Shown here: one piece after another, positions 17,595 to 25,227 of the stretch | How positions within the stretch are numbered: position 1 is the stretch's first letter | How the letters are laid out: every line of letters starts with the position of its first letter | Translations under genes and position numbers: made by a program | The notes under the pieces: generated by a model | The model's input: the letters and a program-made list of their open reading frames with translations, nothing else | The model's database searches: none | Told to the model about the DNA's origin: nothing | NCBI RefSeq assembly: GCF_003364215.1 | Contig: NZ_NXLU01000005.1 | Location: 33,384-97,383 of the forward strand | DNA from: Helicobacter cholecystus | GTDB taxonomy: Bacteria > Campylobacterota > Campylobacteria > Campylobacterales > Helicobacteraceae | Reading direction: 5' to 3' | Length of the DNA stretch: 64,000 nt

Positions 17595-18992
17595 TTGGAT
17601 TGTGGGATAATGGAAGCCTTTGAAAATGGTTTTGATCCTATTTCGAGTACACAAGATTCTGAAAATCAATTTTCATCTATTCACTCCATTTTGGAGAAAC
17701 TAAGGGTTAAATTTCTCTCTTCAAAACGCACTTGGGTTGTTGCTTTTAGCGGTGGTAAAGATTCTACTTGTGTCTTGCAGCTTGTTTATGAAATGCTTGT
17801 GTCTTTGCCCATGGAGCAAAGGAGGCAGACTTATGCTATCGCCTCAAATACACTTGTAGAGGCTCCGCATATTGATAAATTTTTAAAAAAAGTGATAGAT
17901 TCTATTAATTCCCATGCTAAGAAAAATAATATTCCTTTTGAAATTCTGCAAGTTAGTCCAACACTTAAAGATGATTTTTGGGTAAATCTCATAGGCAAGG
18001 GATATCCTAGCCCGACAAGGACTTTTAGGTGGTGCACTGATAGACTTAAAATTACTCCAGCTAAAGCAGAAGTAGCTCAAATTACGCAAAAATATGGATC
18101 GGTTCTTTTGATATTAGGCTCAAGAAAAGCAGAATCAACTAATCGTAAAAAATCTATAGAAAAGCGAATTTTAAATGAAGAAGGCTATTCCCAACATGAT
18201 GACTTTCCTGATACGCTTACCTTTTCACCTATTGCAGAATGGAGCACCGATGAGGTGTGGGCGTATCTTAGCACACATAAACCTTTGTGGGATAAAGATC
18301 ATAGCGAGTTGTTTTCGCTCTATGCCAAGGCAAGTGGTGAGGAATGTCAGTTTATAACAGATTTATCTCAAAGTAGTTGTGGTGGATCAAGGTTTGGCTG
18401 TTGGGTATGTACAGTAGTGAATGAAGATAAATCAATGCAGGGCTTTATAGAATCTGGTGAGATGAATCTTAAACCCTTGAATGACTTTAGAAATTACATC
18501 AAAGACTTAAGAGAAGATTCTAAAGCAAGAGCAGATTATAAGCGCGATGGCAGAGCTGTGTATAAGGTTGGAGGACTTGGACCCTTCTTAAGCCATATTC
18601 GTGTGGGGATTCTAAAAAGACTTTTGCAAACAGAGCAAGAATTTATCCACAATGGTGGCAGTGAGCTCATCACAGATTCTCAAATTTATGCGATACAAGA
18701 GCAGTGGAGCAAAGAATTTGATTTTGAAAATAAAGCAATACAACTCGCACAGGAGGTAGGACGAATGAAAGATGAAAAATTAAAACAAAGCAGGGTTTTA
18801 CACAAGGAGCTTTTACCAGAAATGGCAGATGAGAGAGTGGATTCTAAAGAGCTAGAGAATCTTATTGGCACTTGTATAGATATTTATAATACCACAGGTT
18901 TAAGAGGTAGAAATAATGCTTCAAGCAAGATAAAAGAAGAGATAAGAAAGCTTGTAGAGGATAAAACAAGCAAACAAAAACAGGAGGCATAA
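17595..18992 (+). CDS. dndC: DNA phosphorothioation sulfurtransferase DndC
   Basis: Activates and sulfurates the DNA backbone during phosphorothioate modification; an ATP-pyrophosphatase of the PAPS-reductase fold. 465 residues from the TTG at 17595, though the first 17 or so residues are the end of a rhodanese domain; other starts are the ATG at 17610 or, in the ON phase, 17285. PP-loop FSGGKDST (52-58). Cysteines in RWCTDRLKI, EECQF and SSCGGSRFGCWVC could hold the 4Fe-4S cluster known for DndC. No dndA is adjacent; the rhodanese may replace it. It ends one base before dndD. Confidence 0.9.
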   Translation: MDCGIMEAFENGFDPISSTQDSENQFSSIHSILEKLRVKFLSSKRTWVVAFSGGKDSTCVLQLVYEMLVSLPMEQRRQTYAIASNTLVEAPHIDKFLKKVIDSINSHAKKNNIPFEILQVSPTLKDDFWVNLIGKGYPSPTRTFRWCTDRLKITPAKAEVAQITQKYGSVLLILGSRKAESTNRKKSIEKRILNEEGYSQHDDFPDTLTFSPIAEWSTDEVWAYLSTHKPLWDKDHSELFSLYAKASGEECQFITDLSQSSCGGSRFGCWVCTVVNEDKSMQGFIESGEMNLKPLNDFRNYIKDLREDSKARADYKRDGRAVYKVGGLGPFLSHIRVGILKRLLQTEQEFIHNGGSELITDSQIYAIQEQWSKEFDFENKAIQLAQEVGRMKDEKLKQSRVLHKELLPEMADERVDSKELENLIGTCIDIYNTTGLRGRNNASSKIKEEIRKLVEDKTSKQKQEA

Positions 18993-20993
18993 ATGTTTAT
19001 ATCAAAAATCACCATTTGCAATCTTTTTGCTTACTATGGAAAAGTGGAGGTAGAGTTTAAAAAAGTTGAGGGAAAGAATCTCTATTGCATTTATGGCAAT
19101 AATGGCTTTGGTAAAACAAGCTTTATCCGCTGCGCAAAATTACTTTTTTTGGGCATTGGTGTGAAAGAAGAAGAGATTCCAAATGTTATCCAAAGATTTG
19201 CACCGCGTATTAAATCTGTCAAACAGCTCCTTAAAGGAGATTCAAGTACTTGGAATGGAATCTTAAATAAAGCAGCGATAAAAGAGGGATTAAAGGATTT
19301 TTTTGTCTCTTTTGAGGGTACTTTGGGAGATAAAAGCTTTGTCCTCACGCGCACTTTTACAGATGTTGATGGTGAAATTGAGGAAAAATTAAGATTAGAT
19401 ATTAACGAAAAAACTTTGAATGATGAAGAAGCACAAGAGAGAATTGGCACAATTTTGCCTCCAAATTTAACAGAATTTTTCTTTTTTGATGGCGAGGAAT
19501 TAGGAGAGTTGAGTAACAATTTACGCAAAGAATTTCAAGGAAAAATTGAAGAAATATTACAAATTAAGCCCTTAGATATACTTATTAAACAAATTCAAAA
19601 TTATAGAGATGATCTATTAAAGAGTGGAATCACTAACAAAGAACAGCAGCGTGCACTTGATAATAAAATGCAAGATAAGCAAAGGTGCGAATCAAATTTA
19701 AATCATAATAAAGATCTACTTAAAAGTATTAATCATTTTATAGAGGAAAAAGATACTCAAATAAAACAACTGCAAAAAAAGATTGAAAAACTAAGTGCAG
19801 ATTCTAGTAAGGAACAAGAAGAGCTTATTAGGGAAAGGAATGAGCTTGATAAAGAACTTTCTTCTTTGAAAGAGAGATTAAAAGAAAGTATAAAAAGCGT
19901 GATTTTTGTAAGCAACGAGGCACTTTTGCATGGCTTGAGAGAGCAAATACAAAAATTAGAATCAAGCAAGTCTACAAGTGATATTGAAGCACTTAAAAGG
20001 CTTTTACCTGAATTTAAAGCATTTATGAATGAAGAGCTTGAAAACAGCGAGTTATTTAAAGTGCTTGATATAAAAAGCATAGAAGAAATTATAGATAAAT
20101 TTCCAAACAAGTTAGAAAGCAAAGGTTTGCAGGATTCCTTTATTACGCATAATATGATTACTCCCTTAAGAGAATCTTTGGCAAGACTTGAAAATGTGAA
20201 TTTGACACAAGATATAAAAGAGATAAAAAGCACAAAAAACAAGCTCACGCAAGTTAAAAATAATATAGATGAATTAAGGAGTGATGATAGCACAGGAGAA
20301 AAACAAAAAGCACTCAAAGAGGAAATAGATGTATTGGAGGGTGAAAAGTCCCAGAAAGAAGAGGAAAAAGAAAAACTAAAAGATGATTTAAGAAATTTAG
20401 AAGCAACAAAAGAACAGCTTGATAGGGAGATTGATTCTTTAAGGCAAAATATCAATACAGAACGTATTGATAGTAAGCTAAAGATTTTAAAATCTTTAAA
20501 AACTAGCTTAATTGAATATAAAACAAAGCTTAACAATAAGCTTAGAGATGAGCTCCATTCACTCATTTTGCAAAATTATCAAAAACTTTTACCTAATGAT
20601 AATATCAAGGAATTAAGCATTAGTGAGGATTTTGAAATAAAGCTTAAAGATGAAAATGGAGAGCAAATTATTGTAGAAAACCAAAGCAGTGGGCAAAAAC
20701 AAATTTTAGCAATTGCGATTTTTTGGGCTTTAAGCAAATTATCAAACTCTCGTTTACCGCTTATCATTGATACGCCATTAAGCAGGATAGATAGTGAAAA
20801 TAGAGCTAGGATTATACAAAATTATTATGCGAGCGATTCACAAGTGATTATTTTGCCCCATAGTGGAGAAATGGGAGAGAGGGAATATGAATATGCAGAG
20901 CGTTGCCTTGCACAACTCTATAAGATAGAAAACCAAGTAGATAGAAAACACGCCACTATTAGAAGAGTGGAAAGATTTGAAGAAATTTTATAA
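18993..20993 (+). CDS. dndD: DNA phosphorothioation SMC-like ATPase DndD
   Basis: 666 residues, SMC/Rad50-like ATPase thought to open or shape DNA for sulfur insertion. Walker A YGNNGFGKTSF (about 34-44), QLLKGDSSTWNG-type region after it, long charged coiled coil (about 200-510), ABC signature QSSGQKQILAIAIFWAL (about 563-580), Walker B LPLIIDTPLSRID (about 587-598) and the H-loop region VIILPHSGEM. The start overlaps no gene but follows the dndC stop at once (TAAATG) with GGAGG upstream, so the two are coupled. Family placement is firm. Confidence 0.9.
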   Translation: MFISKITICNLFAYYGKVEVEFKKVEGKNLYCIYGNNGFGKTSFIRCAKLLFLGIGVKEEEIPNVIQRFAPRIKSVKQLLKGDSSTWNGILNKAAIKEGLKDFFVSFEGTLGDKSFVLTRTFTDVDGEIEEKLRLDINEKTLNDEEAQERIGTILPPNLTEFFFFDGEELGELSNNLRKEFQGKIEEILQIKPLDILIKQIQNYRDDLLKSGITNKEQQRALDNKMQDKQRCESNLNHNKDLLKSINHFIEEKDTQIKQLQKKIEKLSADSSKEQEELIRERNELDKELSSLKERLKESIKSVIFVSNEALLHGLREQIQKLESSKSTSDIEALKRLLPEFKAFMNEELENSELFKVLDIKSIEEIIDKFPNKLESKGLQDSFITHNMITPLRESLARLENVNLTQDIKEIKSTKNKLTQVKNNIDELRSDDSTGEKQKALKEEIDVLEGEKSQKEEEKEKLKDDLRNLEATKEQLDREIDSLRQNINTERIDSKLKILKSLKTSLIEYKTKLNNKLRDELHSLILQNYQKLLPNDNIKELSISEDFEIKLKDENGEQIIVENQSSGQKQILAIAIFWALSKLSNSRLPLIIDTPLSRIDSENRARIIQNYYASDSQVIILPHSGEMGEREYEYAERCLAQLYKIENQVDRKHATIRRVERFEEIL

Positions 20994-21002
20994 GGAGAGA
21001 AA

Positions 21003-22502
21003 ATGGCAGATTTTAATACAAATCATTATGAGGAACTTTTGATAAATAGGGTGAGAAAGGATGGATTTGGTTATGATGAGGAAAGCGAATTTCCAAAATA
21101 TTTTGTTTTAAGAATAGCTCTAGCTTGGGCTATGAATGCGCCTCATTTGCCATTAGAATCTGTGGATTGGAAACACAAGAGATTAGAGGGAGAGAGGGGC
21201 AAAGAGTATCATTTAGAGCAAATCACAGGTAAGGGCAAGGACAAAAAAGAGGATTTTGATTTGCTTATTCGCTCAATGCTGTATATTAAGCATAAGGAGG
21301 AGCTAGATAGAGACAAAAAAGATATTTTCAGCGATGACAAAGAATATTTGAGGATTTTAAGTCGCTATATCCAAAGAGGGCTTTATGAGCTTGATAATAC
21401 CTATAAGTCACGTGATTGCTTTTATCAATGGTGTTGGGATAATTTGCATTTATCCTTAAAGCAAGAGGAGCAGACAAAAGAAAATCCCAAAAATAATGAG
21501 GTGGGTTACTTTCCCAAATTGCAAGATTATTTCAAAAAACAAGGAATTGGCATTAGGCTAATAAATGAAGAGGATTCCTATCGGCATCACATTTGCAAAA
21601 TTGAGCTTTTGGATTCTATTAAGATTCAAGCCTTTAAAACAAAAAGTCAATATCTTGATGATGAGTTAGGCGCGAACATTTACATTGAGCAAGTTAAGGG
21701 CATAAGCAAAACATATAGCATTCAGATTCCAAAACCTAAAGGGCAAAGGCGAACACTTGGTTTATCGGAATTTAAGCAAGGTTTAGAAGTATTGCGTAAG
21801 CAAAATTTTGAACTTGGCGTTTTTGCTGGAATGAGTGTGGATAAAAAGCCTTTTTGCTTTGATTTAAAAACTACTCCGCATTTGCTTGTTGCAGGACAAA
21901 CAGGAGGTGGAAAAAGTATGCTTTTAAAAAATATTATTTTGTGTTTATTGCGTCATCAAAATGTTGAGATTTTTATCATTGACCCAAAGGCGGGAGCAAG
22001 TTTTGCAGAATTTACACAAATAAAGAATCTTGAAATTTTAGGCACAGATAAGTCAGGAGATATTATAGAATCTTTTGTTTCGGAAATGGAATCGCGATAT
22101 GTTAGAAAATCTAAGGGCGAAAGCTTTGAGAGTATGCCTTATCGGGTTTTAATTATTGATGAATTAAACGATTTGATAAGGCAAAATAAAGACATTGAAA
22201 CTCATCTTATAAGATTGGCCGAAAAGGCAAGAGAAGCGAGAATCCACCTTGTTTTAGCCACTCAAAGACCAGATTCTGCAACCCTTAGTGGAAGCTTACG
22301 AAGCAATGTCCCAAGTCGCATAGCCCTCAAGGTGCAAAAAAGCACAGAATCTAAAATTATTTTAGATGAAGTGGGTGCGGAAAAGCTCACAGGCAATGGG
22401 GATATGCTTATCAAGCTTGGCGATAGCAGCAGTCTACAAAGAATCATCGGCATATATCTTACAGAGGAAGAAATACAAAGCCAACTTAAAGCTGTGTTCT
22501 AA
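21003..22502 (+). CDS. dndE: DndE-like protein fused to an FtsK/HerA-type ATPase
   Basis: 499 residues. The first 150 or so residues resemble DndE (DUF1832): YFVLRIALAWAMNAPHLPL, RGKEYHLEQITGKG, DFDLLIRSMLYIKH, YLRILSRYIQRGLYEL. The C-terminal 230 residues form an FtsK/SpoIIIE-type motor: Walker A AGQTGGGKSMLL (about 297-308), EIFIIDPKAGASFAEF, Walker B RVLIIDELNDL (about 381), ATQRPDSATLSGSLRSN and the GNGDMLIKLG arm. It could move or scan DNA for modification. AAGGAGAGAAA precedes the ATG, nine bases after dndD. The short separate DndE of classical systems is absent. Confidence 0.8.
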   Translation: MADFNTNHYEELLINRVRKDGFGYDEESEFPKYFVLRIALAWAMNAPHLPLESVDWKHKRLEGERGKEYHLEQITGKGKDKKEDFDLLIRSMLYIKHKEELDRDKKDIFSDDKEYLRILSRYIQRGLYELDNTYKSRDCFYQWCWDNLHLSLKQEEQTKENPKNNEVGYFPKLQDYFKKQGIGIRLINEEDSYRHHICKIELLDSIKIQAFKTKSQYLDDELGANIYIEQVKGISKTYSIQIPKPKGQRRTLGLSEFKQGLEVLRKQNFELGVFAGMSVDKKPFCFDLKTTPHLLVAGQTGGGKSMLLKNIILCLLRHQNVEIFIIDPKAGASFAEFTQIKNLEILGTDKSGDIIESFVSEMESRYVRKSKGESFESMPYRVLIIDELNDLIRQNKDIETHLIRLAEKAREARIHLVLATQRPDSATLSGSLRSNVPSRIALKVQKSTESKIILDEVGAEKLTGNGDMLIKLGDSSSLQRIIGIYLTEEEIQSQLKAVF

Positions 22503-22903
22503 TATCTCTGATATAAGAAATCAAGTAATAATTTATATTAAGAAATTTAAAAGTGATGAATATGCTTAATATAAGGGGATAGTAACGGTTGTGGATGAAA
22601 ATTTCAATGATATTTCTTGGAGCATGGTAAAAAATATTAGAGGATCTTCTTTGCAGTTTTAACATGAAAAAGGTTTAAGAGTTAAAAAATATTTATTCTT
22701 GAAATTAATGTGTAATAATATTGTTTTTCATTCATGATGTGTGTTAGAAAGTGATTTTATTGTAATTTTATTACTTAAGAGAGAAATCAATGCTACCCCC
22801 TAAACTCATTGTCATAAACTCTATCTGTCTTTTAATCATCTTCTATTTATAAGGTTCTTTTATAAACTCTTTCTGCATTTAAAACACTCTCGATACAAAA
22901 CTT
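22503..22903. other. Gene-poor DNA downstream of the dnd cassette
   Basis: About 400 bases with stops in all frames. A short open piece near 22594-22660 (DENFNDISWSMVKNIRGSS) may be a decayed gene end, but I cannot place it. No dndB, dndF, dndG or dndH is present here. Confidence 0.4.
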
Positions 22904-23148
22904 ATGGAAGCTCTTGGAATGTGCCTTGGGAGTATTTTCGTCTTTGGGATGGTCTTGCTTTCTCCTAAGATTAGGTTAATCAATATGTTTTTATTGGTTC
23001 TTGTGAGATAGCTTTTATAAGCCTTGTTTTAGATAGTGCAGGGGATTTTAGACTGGTTACCAAACCTATCACGTTGTATAAGATTATAGGTTTAGGTGTT
23101 GTTATTCTTGGGCCTTGCATCTTTTTTCTCAAGAAATTCACTCTTTAG
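22904..23148 (+). pseudogene. Decayed DMT-family transporter (YdcZ/DUF606 type), C-terminal half
   Basis: From ATG 22904 the frame gives MEALGMCLGSIFVFGMVLLS...NMFLLVLV, then stops; after a one-base shift near 22990 it goes on as EIAFISLVLDSAGDFRLVTKP and YKIIGLGVVILGPCIFFLKK to a stop at 23146-23148. The pieces together match the end of the small YdcZ-type permeases. The N-terminal half is not recognisable upstream. A genomic scar at the right border of the dnd cassette. Confidence 0.65.
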
Positions 23149-23186
23149 TAGATTTAAAATGAGTGGGTAATTTTTCAAATTCCTCC

Positions 23187-23217
23187 TTGACAAACACTAG
23201 GTGATAGAATTTATAAT
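23187..23217 (+). promoter_or_regulatory. Promoter of the shared MerR-type set, copy 3
   Basis: TTGACA (23187-23192), 19 bases, TATAAT (23212-23217). The dyad is weaker here (ACAC-TAG-GTGA). It lies 32 bases upstream of the cupin gene. Confidence 0.7.
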
Positions 23218-23249
23218 TACACAATCTTTTGAAGTAAAAAGGAGAGAGA

Positions 23250-23765
23250 ATGAAACAATTAATGACTATGACTTTTATTGTAGGTTTAGTTTTTGCAAAT
23301 ATTACATATGCTAAGGAGGCAAAAGTGCAAAAAACACAAGAAGTGATTAAAGCAGGAAGTCTTGGAGGGTTTAAAGGAAATTCTAAGATATTCAGCGGTG
23401 AAGTGAGTGTTAAGATGCTTTTTAAAAGTGGAGATTATCGTAATTATAGCGGAGCAGAAGTGACTTTCAGCCCTCGAGCTAGAAGTGCATGGCATACTCA
23501 TCCTGCAGGACAAACGCTTATTGTGACACAAGGTATAATCTATACGGGCACAAAAGAGGGGATAGTGCAGATTGCAAAAGCTGGTGATGTGGTGCTTTGT
23601 CCCTCTGATGTGGAGCATTGGCACGGAGCAGGATTAACACAAGAGGGGGTGCATATTGCTTTGACGCATGAAAAAGATGGCAAGAATGTAACTTGGCTAG
23701 AACTCTTGAGTGATGAGGAATATGAAAGCTATATTAAAGAAGCGGAGAGTAGGGTAAATCAGTAA
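23250..23765 (+). CDS. Exported cupin-domain protein
   Basis: 171 residues. Signal peptide MKQLMTMTFIVGLVFANITYA, then one cupin domain: motif 1 SAWHTHPAGQTLIVTQG (two His and a Gln/Glu-position metal ligand set) and motif 2 PSDVEHWHGAG with the third His. It resembles the small cupins found with carboxymuconolactone-decarboxylase-like proteins and aldo/keto reductases. A metal-dependent lyase, isomerase or dioxygenase role is possible; none is shown. RBS AAAGGAGAGAG before the ATG; a second site AAGGAGG with in-frame GTG (23325) lies just after the signal peptide. Confidence 0.85.
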   Translation: MKQLMTMTFIVGLVFANITYAKEAKVQKTQEVIKAGSLGGFKGNSKIFSGEVSVKMLFKSGDYRNYSGAEVTFSPRARSAWHTHPAGQTLIVTQGIIYTGTKEGIVQIAKAGDVVLCPSDVEHWHGAGLTQEGVHIALTHEKDGKNVTWLELLSDEEYESYIKEAESRVNQ

Positions 23766-23922
23766 AGTCTTATTGCGTATACTGGTATTGATTAGATCTA
23801 TGCCTTTTTTATCAATAAACGATCTTAAAAGAAAGGGGCAGATTTGCAAGAGAAACTCTTGCAAAGAGGCTATGCAAACCATTGGCCTTTTGGCTTTAAC
23901 CCCATTAGGTCATTATAGAAAA

Positions 23923-24549
23923 CTATAGCCCGATTACACCCACACGCACTCGATTAAGTTTAGAGTTTTTAGCGATTTCTATCATTGCACTTGCATAGTC
24001 TGCATAGCTACACTGACTTTCATTTTTACTATTTGTCTCAAACTCTTCCCCAATGATTTTATATGTGCCACTCTTTGGTGCATCTGGAAGAAATACAGCA
24101 GGAGGACAGACATAAACCCAATGGATCTTCTTCTCTTCTCTTAGAGTTTCTAATACCTCTGCAGTAGCTACTGCTACTCCCAGATATTCAGGCGGAAAAC
24201 TTGGCGTATCCATTAATCTCATGGTGTGGCTTTTATCCATGTATAAACTTCCTGCACCCCCTACAACAAGTAATCTTGCAGGATTGTCTTGCAAAATCTT
24301 GATTAAATGCTCAATATGCTTTTTGTGTAAGGATAAATCCTGCCACTCTCCAAAAGCATCAATAATCACATCAAATCCTTGCAAATCAGCACTATTGAGG
24401 GTAAAAATATCTTTTATCACACAATGCACTCTCTTATCAAAATTTACTTCACTTCTTGCAAATGCACTTACTTCAAATCCTGCATTTACTGCTTCTTTTA
24501 CGATCGCACTTCCTGCTTTACCCTTTGCTGCTAAAACTGCAATTTTCAT
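23923..24549 (-). CDS. NAD(P)-binding SDR/NmrA-like oxidoreductase
   Basis: 208 residues. The N-terminal Rossmann motif IAVLAAKGKAGSAIVKEA is of the GxxGxxG kind seen in atypical (SDR_a5-like) short-chain dehydrogenases. LLVVGGAGSLYMDKS and the region VYVCPPAVFLPD follow the same family pattern. The active-site YxxxK is not obvious, as is usual in the group. It may be a quinone or aldehyde-related reductase; substrate unknown. It is divergent from the HxlR regulator, a common arrangement in which the regulator controls its neighbour. Confidence 0.83.
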   Translation of the reverse strand: MKIAVLAAKGKAGSAIVKEAVNAGFEVSAFARSEVNFDKRVHCVIKDIFTLNSADLQGFDVIIDAFGEWQDLSLHKKHIEHLIKILQDNPARLLVVGGAGSLYMDKSHTMRLMDTPSFPPEYLGVAVATAEVLETLREEKKIHWVYVCPPAVFLPDAPKSGTYKIIGEEFETNSKNESQCSYADYASAMIEIAKNSKLNRVRVGVIGL

Positions 24550-24664
24550 TCAATTTCCTTTAAACTTAGATTCATTTCTAGCGCAGAACATACACCAAGA
24601 AATGGTTAGGAAAGTATAATAAACTAAGTATATAAAATCAAGTAAGCACTTTTTTATTATATAG

Positions 24665-24681
24665 TAGTATTTTTGATACTA
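24665..24681. promoter_or_regulatory. Inverted repeat in the divergent oxidoreductase-HxlR promoter region
   Basis: TAGTAT-TTTTG-ATACTA, 6-base arms and 5 bases between. It lies roughly 115 bases from the oxidoreductase start and 87 from the HxlR start. It is a candidate operator for the HxlR protein acting on both genes; position fits but no consensus for this subfamily can be checked here. Confidence 0.4.
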
Positions 24682-24767
24682 TTGTGTAAATATCGGATGA
24701 TTTTATGTTAAGATTTTAGTGAAAATATAAAAGATTATAGATTATGGAATCTTATAAAGGAGATAGA

Positions 24768-25103
24768 ATGAATGCCTATCATTCACCTTGTCCGATTGAA
24801 ACGACTTTAAATCTCATTGGTAATAAATGGAAAATCATCATCATTAGAGATTTACTTAGTGGCACGAAGCGATTTGGTGAGCTAAAAAAATCTGTAGGTG
24901 CGACTAAAAATCAAAATATTTCCCAAAAAGTGCTGACACAAAACTTGCGAGAGCTAGAAGAGGCAAATCTCATTAAACGCAAAGTTTATGCAGAAGTGCC
25001 ACCAAGGGTAGAATATAGCCTTACAACACTAGGTCAGAGTTTAGAGTGTATACTCCAAAGCCTTGAATCTTGGGGCAATGAATATAAAAAGAAATTTCCA
25101 TAA
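24768..25103 (+). CDS. HxlR-family transcriptional regulator
   Basis: About 111 residues from the ATG at 24768, which has AAAGGAG eight bases upstream; the frame is open from 24744 but without an RBS. Winged-helix motifs: CPIETTLNLIGNKWKIIIIRDLL, GTKRFGELKKSV, ISQKVLTQNLRELEEANLIKRK and VEYSLTTLGQSL. The single Cys near the N-terminus (SPCPIE) corresponds to the redox-active cysteine of YodB and HypR, so oxidant or quinone sensing is plausible (inference). It lies beside, and divergent from, an NAD(P)-dependent reductase. Confidence 0.9.
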   Translation: MNAYHSPCPIETTLNLIGNKWKIIIIRDLLSGTKRFGELKKSVGATKNQNISQKVLTQNLRELEEANLIKRKVYAEVPPRVEYSLTTLGQSLECILQSLESWGNEYKKKFP

Positions 25104-25170
25104 TTTTTATAATAGGCAATAAGATAAAATCCCATTCCTTCAAAAATTTTAAATAATCCCTTCTACCCCC

Positions 25171-25201
25171 TTGACAAACACTAAGTGTGAGGATTTATAA
25201 T
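25171..25201 (+). promoter_or_regulatory. Promoter of the shared MerR-type set, copy 4
   Basis: TTGACA (25171-25176), 19 bases, TATAAT (25196-25201), dyad ACAC-TAA-GTGT. It lies 26 bases upstream of the NTP/NDP-exchange-type transporter gene. Confidence 0.72.
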
Positions 25202-25227
25202 TTAAAATCTCTATTAAAAGGATAAAT

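Noticed and set aside
19757..20566. Long leftward open frame of 269 codons opposite dndD
   Set aside because: Ser/Leu/Phe-rich translation is the antisense of a Lys/Glu-rich coiled coil; no start context and no family resemblance.
23286..23624. 112-codon leftward frame opposite the cupin gene
   Set aside because: Shadow of a clear cupin with signal peptide and both metal motifs.
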